From Scortum barcoo (lineage: Eukaryota; Chordata; Actinopteri; Centrarchiformes; Terapontidae), in assembly GCA_023238725.1 (NCBI GenBank), contig CM041550.1:7077044-7141043 (forward strand): a stretch of DNA of 64,000 bases, in the 5' to 3' direction. Positions 1 to 11,900 of this stretch are shown piece after piece. The position numbers were made by a program, and so were the translations under genes. Within the stretch, counting starts at the first letter, position 1. Each line of letters opens with the position of its first letter. Below the pieces are notes generated by a model. That model ran no database searches. It worked only from the letters and a program-made list of their open reading frames with translations, and was not told where the DNA came from.

Positions 1-93
1 TTAGAGATGTTCGACTACGAGGAGCCAAAATTTGCCTCGGATCACGACACTTTCAGTGGATGTTCGCTGCAAAGAAGACACCGATATGTGTGA
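1..93 (+). CDS. Possible 3' terminal exon of an unidentified upstream gene
   Basis: From base 1 the plus strand stays open for 30 codons, starting LEMFDYEEPKFASDHD and ending at TGA 91-93. AATAAA follows at 192-197, as expected for a short 3' UTR. The composition (acidic and aromatic residues, few repeats) looks coding, but 30 open codons can occur by chance and I do not recognise the peptide. In human the gene convergent to SLC49A4 is SEMA5B, so a sema5b end is conceivable by synteny. That is inference, not homology. Confidence 0.25.
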   Translation, partial: LEMFDYEEPKFASDHDTFSGCSLQRRHRYV

Positions 94-803
94 CTGTGGA
101 CGCCATGTGGTAGATGACCTGTGGTAACTTTCACCTGTTTATTTGATGTTTTTAACCTTTGGCAAACTTTTTAATTTTGTTTATTGACTAAAATAAACAG
201 AGAATTAAATATGCAGACTGAACAAAAAAGCTATTTACCAAGCAAGACCTTTAAAACAACAACAAAAAGATTAAACAACAGAAGATTAAATAGTATCCAG
301 AGGGTTATTCAAAAATAGTAAAAACTAAGATTGTTAAGACATCAAGTGATTCAACATGCTGTGCTAAGTTTTAGATGAACCATAACAACTGGACATCAGC
401 CGGGTAAGAAAATCGGATTGCTCACCGGTGCCGTTAACAAGTTCACTGTGACGTTACGATCATATTCAGAGGACAGTTCATCATATTAACGGCCTATTAC
501 AGTAGCTGCCACCGTCAGCACATTGGCACTACAGATGAAGACAGAGGCGCGGGCGACGGGCATCTTATGGCCTTCATCAGTCTTAATTGAGGTCAATGCA
601 GCGTTATAATTAATGCGGTTCAGTTCTCCTCTATGGCTGCGGCCTTTGGTTGAGGAAGTCCGGGGGGTGTCACGTTTCAAGATGCACAGATGAGCCCTGA
701 TGAAGATGAAGATCATCCATCACCAAATGACCATATCTAGGGAAATATTTACTGTAGATCGACAGGTTGTTGAACAGCTGTATTATTCATCATGAGTGCC
801 AAA

Positions 804-831
<28 letters not shown>
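804..831. repeat. (TG)n microsatellite
   Basis: Uninterrupted GT dinucleotide run of 28 bp. Confidence 0.98.
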
Positions 832-834
<3 letters not shown>

Positions 835-2681
835 GTAAGTGTGTTAATCTGCCACTGTTCATTTACTCATGTCAACGTCGCGCTTCTCACTCCAAACTTT
901 CCCAAAAATAAAAAAGGAACGGCAAATGAAAAAAGCTTTTATTCTCTCAGGGATGACTGAGATCTACAAAGAAAGGCTGTTTGTTTTTTTAAAACACCTC
1001 CACAGTCTTTACGGGGGGTTGGAAAAAAGTTCGTCTGCAAAGGCATTGTCACTTCAGACGAGAATGCAAAGTTTTGCAGAAAAGAAGGGAAAAAAACTGT
1101 GGCAATTATTTCTCTGTGCTGAATAATCCCCCCCCACCACCACCACCCGCCCCCTCCACCGTGCAGGAGACTAACAACTCACAGCTGAACGGAAACTCAA
1201 CGCCACCTCCTCCTCCTCATCTTCCTCCTCCTCAACAAAACCTTTGAGGCTCTTTTGCTCCACAATACTTCTCTGCTGCTTTGTATTCCGCCCGGTGCGC
1301 CGCACTAAATGGCACAAACACAGCAGATGAAATCAAAAAAGAGCGACAAGCGCAGATATATGGCCCGAGGCTCCATTCATGTTTCGGAGTCACATGGTTC
1401 AGAGACTTCGGGGATTTTTTTTTTTTTTTTTTTAAACACATTAGACAGAGTCAAGAGGCCGGGCAGGGCTCACTGAACCAAGACCGGCCTCTCATGGATA
1501 TTAAAATGGACAAGGAGGTAAATTCATAAACGCCTTTCCACTGGCAGGGAAAGGGAGCCATAATTCAGAATGCATAACGAGGCAGTGGGCAGCCAAAAGG
1601 AAAACCCTAAAATGAACTGTAAACTGGAAATAGATGGAAATCTTTAAAGGCCAGGATTGCCAATTTTCAATATCAAGAGGTAAAAAAAAAGGGGGCTTTG
1701 AAAAGATGAGGCTCATGCAGAATTTATTAGTTTTGAAGTCTGCTTATCATTTGCCACGTCCATTATGGGACCACAGAGGCAGAATTAGAGTAATGAGACG
1801 GCCCACTAGAATACTTCCAAGGGGAATTTACATAATAATCAAATTCATCTTCACAGGAGCGAGCTCTTCAGGAGAACAGAGCACAGCTGATTTCCAAACA
1901 GGACAGGAGACAAGCTTTTATAATGTACTGTCTATGGTGACCATGGATGATTTTAATGTTTTAACATCCAGGTTTTAGAGTAGACATTATCTTATTGCCA
2001 GATAGCAACATATAGTTAACTTTCTGTAACACTGACAAAATGGTAATAGGTATAATAACCAGATAAGAATTAGTGCTGAGTGATACTGACAAACTTAAGT
2101 GATAAAATACCATGAATAATAAATATACTTTATATAGGATAATAACATTTTTTTAGACATAACATAAAACAACTTGAATAAATTTGGTTATGAAAGAATA
2201 CCAAAGATACTGTACTAAGTGGGACATTATGTAGATAAAAATAAACCTGTCAGCGCTCTCTTATGGACAAACTATGAAATGATGACAACATTTCTAAATG
2301 ATCTCATAAAAATAATTTTTGTGTCTTTTTTTTTATATATATGTTAATAACTAAGAAAGCAAAATGCAATTCTGATAACCTAACAAGTACAATTCACTGT
2401 AATGAGAACTACAATATACTGTAACACCGCCCTGTAGAGCTACAAAAGACAACAACTGGATGATGACAATATTCAATATTTTCAACAATCCCATGAAAAA
2501 AAAAGAAAGCCAACAATGAACTGATCCTACAAAGACATATTTTCTGTGTATTGATGGCTCATATCTTATTCCTCTGTGCCACAGAGCTCCACTGTTGTTC
2601 AAAAACAATTAAAACCACATCAATGAGTCCCCGATGTTCCCTCTTTAACATGAGCACACATTGTAGTTTATTTTGAGTCAG

Positions 2682-2682
<1 letters not shown>

Positions 2683-2737
<55 letters not shown>
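2683..2737. repeat. (CA)n microsatellite
   Basis: Uninterrupted CA run of 55 bp, the longest microsatellite in the window. Likely highly polymorphic. Confidence 0.98.
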
Positions 2738-2740
<3 letters not shown>

Positions 2741-5567
2741 CTGCTGCCGCAAATACTCACTTCAGCAAAAAGTGTGAAATAATCCACACATGAAAATAGT
2801 CCAAAACAACCACATAATCAAACTCCTGTTGTGTTGGTTTAGCTGTTTTAGGAACTTACGAACCCTTTTACAAAAAACATGAAACTATATATTTCTAACC
2901 TGTTTTTAAAGATTTTCATCTTCAGTGGGAATGAGTAGGCTTGAAAGACGTGAGACATGTTCAGAGGTTGTAAAGTGTTGAGAGACAGTCTAACACAGAG
3001 TTAGTTTTCGTCTTCTCGTGGGATTATCTGACAATGAGAACAGTATAGAAGAGCACCAGCCTTATCCCTGAATATATCTCACCATCATGATATGCACATT
3101 ACGCAGATTCGTCGTCTCGCTCCAGCAGCTCTGACAGAGCTTCTACCCGCCAGCTGACTTCAACAACTTGGTACCTGCACACATTTTCTGCAAGTAGATT
3201 GTCGAAAGCTCACATTACAACGCCTGCACGCCTGCAGCAGTGTGAACTTCCTGACAAGAAAGCTTCGATGCATCATACTCTTTTAGACCACTTCAGGGTG
3301 GCAAGTAGAGAAAAGAGCAGCAAAAGCCTCCATCATCTCAGCTTGATCTTCTCTCCGGGTGTCGCGAAAAAGTTGTCAAGATCCATCTCAGCACATCAAA
3401 TGTCCTTCGGCTCGCCCACACACACACACACGTATGTCAGCATAAGAACAAGAACATGCAACGCTCGCCCCCACAGCAGCAACACAAAGTGCATAGTTAT
3501 GCACAAAACATTCAACACATCCAGGTGTACACACACAAACACACACACACCTTTATACCAACTAGTCCATCCTTCAGCAGAGAGAAGTGTCGAATAGAGG
3601 ATATATTATACATTCTTTATGAGTCCTACTCCTGTGATTATGTTTGTGTGTGTGTGTTGGCCTGCAGCTGCTCGTCCATACACACCTGGTATACAGCTGT
3701 CTAATCCAGGATTTATCACCACGCTGACATATTAACGCTTCAGACAATTTGAAATACATTCTGTCAGCTGGATCAGGATTTTCAAACGGCTTCATTTCTG
3801 TTTGACTGATCCCTTGACTATTATTCTTTTTTACTGTGAAATAAACTAAAAACTAAACTAATCTACTCAACATCCCCCCAACCCCCCACAAGCTTCATTC
3901 TGAGCCTCTTAAACTCCACCTGTTAATCGTATCGAGCCAAACCTGCATCTGTGTTGTCTTTCAGTCCTGACAAACAACTTGACAGGCTGCCATCAGAGAG
4001 CTTTAGTCCTGCACATTTATACTCTTAAATTGAGGCTAATTTAATTTTTCAGGAATCAAGTGCAGTTTTTAATACTAGTGAAGCAATCTGCCTTAACTCT
4101 AACATGATCCTTTTTACTGTGTATTTAACTTAACTAACAAAAACTCCACCCTTTAGATGTATCTTATATCTTAGTGGTGCACATGGAAACAAGCTTCCAA
4201 TAGAAAATGGTGCTTGAAAAGATTATTTACCTGCGAAAATCCCATTTTATAATCCTAAAACAAGTTATTATGACTTCTTAAATTCCCTCTTTTTTGCTGT
4301 GGTTCGATACCAGCTAAGTGCCAGATGTCTGTTTTGGCAGCCGCTGCTAACTTTCTCTTCTTTACGAGCCACATTGGCAGGAAAACAATCAGCTCGGAGA
4401 ATCTCTGCTCTGAAAGTCTATTTGAGTATGAAAGCTGTGACAGCAGCAGGTAGATTTTGGAAAATGCCATCCAAGAAAACTAAACTCTTTCCCCACAATG
4501 ATCAGGAGGTGCACAAATGAGGACACAGAAGCTTTATGCTTGTGACAGAAAGCACCTCAACTCCAACAAATGATCACAACAGCATCATAAAATTACTACA
4601 TAAATATAAGTATGCAGATTAACAATAAAATGAGCAACAGAAATGATTAGTCAAGATATAATTTGTTGCTGCTATTTAAAAGACATCAACTGTAAGGACT
4701 TTTTCCTATTTCCTGACATCTTACAGGTCAAACTATTGATCATCTTGCCAGAAATATGATGAACAGATGAATCAATAATGAAAATTATTGTTAGCTGGGG
4801 CCCTAAAAAATTCCCCTGTGTTGTGTAAATGTCTGAGATCTGCTGTTTTCAACAAGACAAGCTGGTTTTGAACCCTGGCTGTTGTACTTGTTAGCGGGCC
4901 TCTGGGCTGGTCGGGTCAAAAAATCATAACAAAACAAAAATCATATCCACCTGTGCTGGCAAGACAACCCAGAAGGCAGGATCAAGATACAGTTGTCAGG
5001 CAGCAGCTGTCAGTAGCCTGGTAGCAATCAGAAGGACTTGGCAGATGAGGAGGATGAAGCTCATGAATATTTATGGCGGTCTGAAAATATATCTCTTATT
5101 TACTCAACAAACAGGGTAGGCGGTGTGTGTTTGTCAGCGACACACATATGGACCAAAAAACAAAAACCCCAAAAAGCACCCGCTCTCTCACACACGACAC
5201 TTACATGGATGACTGAGCTCGGTTTACTTATGATTTCGCCTTCTCCTACGACAGCCGCAGAAGCAGAGGAGAAGCAGACGACATGCTGTCCTCTCTGCTG
5301 TGAGCCTAAATTATTATATCAAACTCTGCCAGGCCAGTCGACTCAAAGATAAATCTGAGGCTAAATTACAATAAAGACTTTCTTTATTTTTTTTTCTTCT
5401 TTTTTTGGACTGAATGTGTCAATTGCATTGTAACGTAATTTTCCCATCGTCCGCCTTTTATCGGCAGGATCTGCTGGGCTTGAAATGGATTTCTGAAAAC
5501 AATGGAGGCTGCGGGTTTTGGGAAGTGGGGGAAACCTGCAGGGGGACAGAAAGCTTGTGAATGGAGC

Positions 5568-5587
5568 AAAAAAAAAAAAAAAAAAAA
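5568..5587. repeat. Poly-A run
   Basis: Twenty consecutive A bases, 154 bp below the slc49a4 exon 8 donor. No flanking retroposon body was recognised. Confidence 0.95.
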
Positions 5588-5741
5588 CTTCAGACTTTTT
5601 CCATTGATAAAATAAAAAATATACAAAACATTAACATAAGTGACGTAACCGTAACTCCGAGGAACGAAATAGGCTTGAGTGGGTCGATCTAGCAATTTGG
5701 GTTTGACCACATATTGTAATACATGCATACTTGTGCTTTAC

Positions 5742-5924
5742 CTGTACAGTAAAATGTGAGGAAGAAGAGGAGCGTGCCGGTGACCAGGTTCCCCAGGAAA
5801 GTAACCACTCCACAGGTGATGCCTTCAGGGACCGGGTACACCGTCTCAATGCAGAGCTCGAAGAATATCGGCACGCTGCTGTTTATGAAGATGCCCACCA
5901 GGATGCAGGATGTGTACAGGATGG
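5742..5924 (-). CDS. slc49a4: slc49a4 coding exon 8 (last one recognised)
   Basis: A 183-bp exon with acceptor TCGCAG|CCATCC and donor TACAG|GTAAAG. It encodes ILYTSCILVGIFINSSVPIF, then FELCIETVYPVPEGITCGVV and a final helix TFLGNLVTGTLLFFLTFY. It is nearly identical to the human block. It ends in phase 1, so a further exon encoding the roughly 40-residue tail is expected. Reading through the donor gives only 18 unrelated codons before a stop at 5689. Confidence 0.96.
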
Positions 5925-8900
5925 CTGCGAAAAATGAACAGCGGGACAGCAAATAAGTTACAGTTTAATTGGAAAGCGTGATGCAGCGGGGTGTCGAATC
6001 CCATGTGACCAGCTATTTTAAAAAGGATGCTGTGCCAGTCAAGTTTATGGAAGAGCAGGGGTGATTTATGCTGCCGTCCACAGCCTCCTACTGTACCATT
6101 TGTTCTCAGCAGTGCTAAGATTTATGACGAACCCACATCCTGAAACAACATTTCAATAAGAATGTCTTCCCTTAAGGTGGCAATTTACAGGAGACAAAAC
6201 AAAATACTGCAGGTGTACTTCAGGCTTTTATCACATTTTTATTTCATTTTTCAGGGTTTCAAATCTGACTCTGAGCTATGAACACATTTTTGGTCGGTGC
6301 AGAGAAAATGCAGAGGTTTGATGGTCTGCCCTTCTTATGGCCCTCCATAAGGAAAAAAAACTTTCCTCCAAGGCCGACATGAGTCACAAGAACGTTGCGA
6401 TGGCGCTGTGATAGAAATCCAGTTTCAATTTCTTTTGTGAGATTTTGCAGATTTCAGTTTGCTTGCGCACTAGGCATTGAGATGAAACTCATTTCACGGA
6501 TTCTACAGTATATTAAAATCACATTTCTGACTCTTTTGCCAAAAAAAATGTTCAGACGTCCTCACAGTAAACAGCTTGTCTCATTTTCTCCTCGGGCATG
6601 ACGAGAATGTTACCGTCCGCACTGGCTGCTGCCGGTTTAATTTGGGTGCACATCTTGAAAAATATATATATTATAGATAGTACATTTTTAATTTAAAATC
6701 ATGATGTGCTGCCTGGCTCAATATATTTCCCACAATGAACCAAGCGGAGGTCACATTTTTGCAAAGGTTTGTGTAATACAGGGGCACCGCTGCAACATGT
6801 GGCAGTTCATTGTCAGCTGTGCGTGTTTGTGTCCATGCAGCAATCAGAAGGCGCTCGATGTGTTTGCCCGGCTCAGGGTCTAGTCTCAGCTGCGGCAGTC
6901 CTTTGGCTGGGGCCTCAAGTAAAAATGTGTGAATGTGTATTAGAGTGGATGTGTGGAGAGATTAAGCCATCACCTCTGGAGCATCACGGCACCCTCCATC
7001 TCCCTTATCACAGCAGATTGGTCCAAATGAGCTCCCCATTAGCCCGCACGTCCCTTTAATCACAGTGCCTCCGAGGGCCCTTGTGTGCCCGCCTGCGTGT
7101 GACAGAGGGGGGGGGACCCAGGAGCCACTCGTGCAGCCATCAAAGGCGGCCCCGCTCCCCTGCTCGTCTTTATTCAGCCCTAATGAAGCACTGATATCAA
7201 ACACTTAAGAGCGCTTCAACCACTGCACTTCTCCCCTCGCGTTATTGAATTAGGCTATCTGCCACCGATTCCCAGAGGGCATCGGGAGATTGCTCGAAGG
7301 AAGGAAAGACGTGGTGAGAGCAGCAGGAGAAGAGGAACACAGGATCTACCTCTTCTTGAGGGGAACAATCTTTACTTTAATGCCTTGAGGGATGAAAAAA
7401 TTATCTTTATTATTGATCAATCTGCAGATTATTTTCTCGATTGATAATTTAATCTTTTGGTGTGGTATAAAATGTGAGAAAATACTGAAATACACCCAAA
7501 GCAGTTTCCTAAAGCTCAAGGTTATTTCGTCAAATTGCTCATTTCGTTTGACCAACAGTGCTAAACCCAAAGTGCCTAGTAAAATGTACAGGGGGAGTTT
7601 TCAGGTGGCTAACAGAGTGTGTAACGTCAAGGGGCCAAAAATTAACAGCATCACAATCTGAGGATGGACTTCAGAAAAAAAAAAAAAAAAATCATAATAG
7701 TCATAGAAAATCTTTACGACTATTTCTACCTCCAAGAGCTTGACAAAAGAGTGTGACTGAGAAAGCGATGCCAAAGGTGCCAAACATGACCTGCAGCTTC
7801 CTCCTGTGTGGACCTTTGTTGAAGGTCATTCGCTCTCTGCCCTTATTTCCTGTCTGTCAAAAATTTAACAAAATTTAACAAAATTTCAAGTTAACTCGAT
7901 GCTGTTAAGGACTTTGGACAAAAGGAAAAAAAACAGAAACAAAGCCCATTAACAACTTTTATGCAAATGATTCAAAGATTTCTTTTCATCAGACCGGTCA
8001 CGTGTTCACAGATTACACTGACGTGTGTGTGCCTGCATGCCACGGACCGTCCCACACTGCGATAATGAGGTGTTTTGGCAGATTTTGTTGCAGTATCACA
8101 CCACCCTCTTGTATGATGTGCCAGGTGGATGAACAAGGTTGGAGCCCGGCTGCTGCGCGCTGCCAGTGTCTGGGATAAGAGGACGTGAGACAGAACGAGG
8201 GCAGTGCCAGGGCCTGGAGAATGATGATGGATGATGATGGCTGGAATCAGTGGCTTTGAACGACACGCTGGTGTGCTCATCGCTTTGGCTTAGGAAAAGG
8301 CCACTCGTGTCCCTGATGGGTTTATCACTGACATCTAACTCGGGGATTAGCTCTGATGAATATATACCAAATACACAGCACCGTCTGTGTATGTTTGGAA
8401 TCGTTTTAATGTTCTGGCACTGTGTACTCACGTGAACACTTGAAATGAAACAGTAACTACACGATTTAAGTGGTGACTTTAAGCTTTCAGGATGTTCGAG
8501 GGTGATAACATCCATATTTGGTGACATCTTTAATACACAATCCCCCAGTTTCAGGTCAAGGCAGCAGGTCGATCATTTTAAAGGTGTAAACAGTTTTTTA
8601 ATGTCCAACGTGACCTAGATCCTGCTGACCATGTGCTTTGTTTGCTGGAGACCAGACTGAGGACAAAAAGGCTTCAAGACAAGCAAGACATAAAGCACAT
8701 GGCCTACAGAGCATCACAGAGCAAGACAAAAGGTGTCTGCTGATTTCTGTAGACTTCAGACATTTATAGACTGTTATTATTCAGTATTGACCACCGGTGG
8801 TGCTATGAGAGACAGCACTTTAACTTCACAGCATTGTTGAGTTGTTGTTGCTGAATCTTTGGACTGTTTTAAGTCTAAAAACCCACTTTTACAGACCTTT

Positions 8901-11900
8901 TTATAGACTCACCATCCCTGTCTTGTGTTTTTGTTCATTAGCTTGAACTGTCCTTCATTGTGCTGTATTTCATACTGTAATTTATTTTCATGTTTTGTTT
9001 CTTTTCTTTTCTTTCATCATTTAACCCACACATTTGAATTTTTCATGTATGTGTTTGTGAAGCACTTTGTAGCTGTGTGTTTTAAAAAGTGCTTTAAAAA
9101 TAAAGCCTTTCTTAAAAAAATTATACATTGAAATGCAGAGTCAACACAACATAAAATTTTTCACTGTACACACAGCGGTCAGTATAAACTAACACTTTCG
9201 TTGTCCTATATTTGAAAAAGACCCCTGAACGGCTCATTGAATCCAGTTTGTCTCTGGGTTGTATCCGAGCCTGTGTAAAGCTGCACCGCCTGTATTCAAT
9301 GTCACCTTGACAGTGATGCTGCTGAGGACCCACCTGCAGTGGAGGGGAGGTGGGTGACTCTGCTCAGACAGGTTAGCGTGAACCAGGTAGAGGACAGCGA
9401 GGCTCCCGCCAGCATCAGCACCAGAATCAGCTTCAGCATTCCCCGAATGGAGTCGGCAAACCTGTGAAAGAAAGGAGGAATATTAATTTATGAGAAAACA
9501 AAACACCGACACAAAGTACAACATTTTCAATATACTCATCCTGAAATACACCAGGACAAAGAGCAGACGGGAGGTGAGTAAAAGATGGCTGCTTCGGAAA
9601 CAAGAGGCCTCCTTCATAACACAATGAGCAGCGAGGCAATTTTAAATGTCGGCTTCCTCTGTGACTTGTGTCATTATCTATTACTGGTGACATGCATTGT
9701 TTCAGAGAAAGGCTAGATCATTTCCTTCTCCCACTTGTTTCTGAGTGCGTCGGTTGTACTTGTCATTACGCAAGAAGTCACTATTCTAGACTAAGACTTG
9801 ATTCAATTTGTCTCACCAGCTAAGCAGGCAGACTTGTGATGTGCATTGTATTATATTGCAGAAGACAAGCCACCGGGCCATTCCCAAACTCTCTTGAGCG
9901 CTGTGGTTTCTCTTTGTACCCCTTTCTAAACCCTCATAGTTCATTAACTCTTCTCCATTCCTCTGGGTATGCATATGTATGCTTGTGAGATTAGATGAAT
10001 CTACAGAAGCCCGTAGCAAAGACAGACACTAATTACTTTTGTTTTGTTGCTCACAGACAAGATGCTTGAGAAACGAGCAGTGAACTTGATAATGAACTTA
10101 ATGCAAGAATGGAGAAAGGAAAAAAAGAAGTGTTGGAAATGGCTGATTAGTTCAGCTAGGTTGTGAAGTTCTGTCAGTGTGCTGAGGGCCAGAGAAATCA
10201 GTCTTTGGATGGATAATGAGGACTTCTTCTCGCAGAATGTTCCCGGCCGGTGTTCTCAGATGACATTAGCGTCTGCAGGGATTTCACGAGCTGTCGTTCA
10301 CGGCCTCGACGCATCCCCTTTCACAGGACATCAGCCGCGCTCTGAATTCCTACCTTTAAACTCCAGAACACTGCGAGAGAATCTGAAGCACGGCTGAGGG
10401 TAACGCGGGATAAAACGATGTTGTTGATCCTTTCTGATAAACAGATCTGAAGCTGTCATATTTTCATTTACAAGACTTAGCTGGTTGCATGTGGAAAAAA
10501 GGCAGCGTCGTCAGAGGGCCAAGCGTTTGCCACTACACAGAGACGTCTGGGTTTTTTTTTTCCTCTGCCCACAGCTACACCCCTCAAATCTGCATCACCC
10601 ATCTGCCGCTGACTGGCTCACGTCCACAACCCTTCAACCAAACCCCCGGTGCCAGAGGGACGAAATCCTTACCCTGCACCCGGCCAAGCCCTCATCTCTT
10701 TGCGGAGAGGATCACAGAGTACTCCACTGTATCAATTCCAATCTGATCCTCTGGGCAGAAACACCATAAGTAGCTTATTTCCTATACTAACTCTGACGAA
10801 CCCCGAGTTCACTTGATAAAGAGCTTGGTCACTGATTGAAGATAAGTCAGTTTGAAATAAACTAATACAGCTAAGCAGAGTGTGGGTTTACAGTTCACCC
10901 ATAGGTGAGAAATATTTTGTATTTTTCTGACGGTCAGCAGATCAAAACCAATCGTCAACACCATCAACAGCTGATGCCATCGCCAAAGTTTGATTATACG
11001 ATACCTTATTGTTCTTTTTCTCACCTTTTTTGGGCTTGTATTAGACATTCACTGCACTTTATCTATCTTGTAGTGCCCCAGTGTTTTATTTATTTTTTTA
11101 TCTTATTCTACTGCATGTCATTGTACTTTATTATATTTTAATCCAGTCATCCATCCATCTATCTATCTGTGTGTCTCTCTGTCTATTTGTCTATTTGTCT
11201 ATGTATTCCTCTTCTCAAAACTTCATTATTGCCCTATATTCATTGTCCTGCTGTGGAAAATACCACAGTTTTGGTACTGTTTCTTAAAAACTAGTGCTCA
11301 GTTGCTTTAAAGGAATGACTGCACGCTCAAGTCAGAAAATATTTAAATCCCTGTTGTGTTTTCTTTGGGTTTGTTGACAAGAAGAAAAATTCAAAACAGT
11401 ATCAAACAGGAAAAACATCTTTGCCATTAAGGTTTGCGTGTCTCCGGTAATGTAATTCAGAGCTGTGTTCGTCTGCTCAGTGAGTAAAGAGGGTCACGCC
11501 ATCTCATGAGGTAATGTCAGAATTAAAAGCCTATCTCTTACACAGCTCTAACAGGATTTATTGTCCATAAAGATAGCATCATTTAAGTCATGTAGAATAA
11601 GATTTCCATTTTCTGCTCTCCTAGCGCCTGCGGGGAAACGATGAAATATCATCAGCGGTATGATATTATCTATTGGGCCTGTCCATGTTTCAGTGAGGGA
11701 CGTGCCGTAAATAACCAAATAGAAGTGGACGGTGTAATACGATGACCAGCGTGCAGCAGCTTGTCCCCGTTTGCAGGCAAAACAAATTAGGCAGCGGCTG
11801 GTACTCATTTGTATTTGCTCCATCTCATCTCATTAACCTGGAGTATTGTCTGGCTCAGACATTTATGATGTGAAGAAGAATAACCTGGTCTGTTTTCTCC

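Larger units (their letters stand above)
94..5741. other. 3' flank or last intron of slc49a4; no gene recognised
   Basis: If the slc49a4 terminal exon lies below position 1, this is its last intron; otherwise it is flank. I looked on the minus strand for a tail like human ELSWFNWC...SYDRLYLDV and found no match. The region holds a 28-bp TG repeat (804), a poly-T (1415), a 55-bp CA repeat (2683), scattered CA tracts (3418-3550) and a poly-A (5568). Short ORFs here overlap these repeats and look random. Confidence 0.6.

Noticed and set aside
420..480. Minus-strand EYDR word resembling the ESYDR motif of the slc49a4 tail
   Set aside because: The frame is not supported upstream by a spliceable exon, and the following residues do not match LYLDV.
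1455..1490. Minus-strand WFSEPCPAS peptide as the missing slc49a4 last exon
   Set aside because: Only two residues match the human WFNW tail. There is no fitting acceptor phase and a stop comes at once.
3199..3704. Overlapping ORFs rich in His and Thr near 3.2-3.7 kb
   Set aside because: They arise from CA-rich low-complexity sequence that lacks stops; no splice structure or homology was seen.
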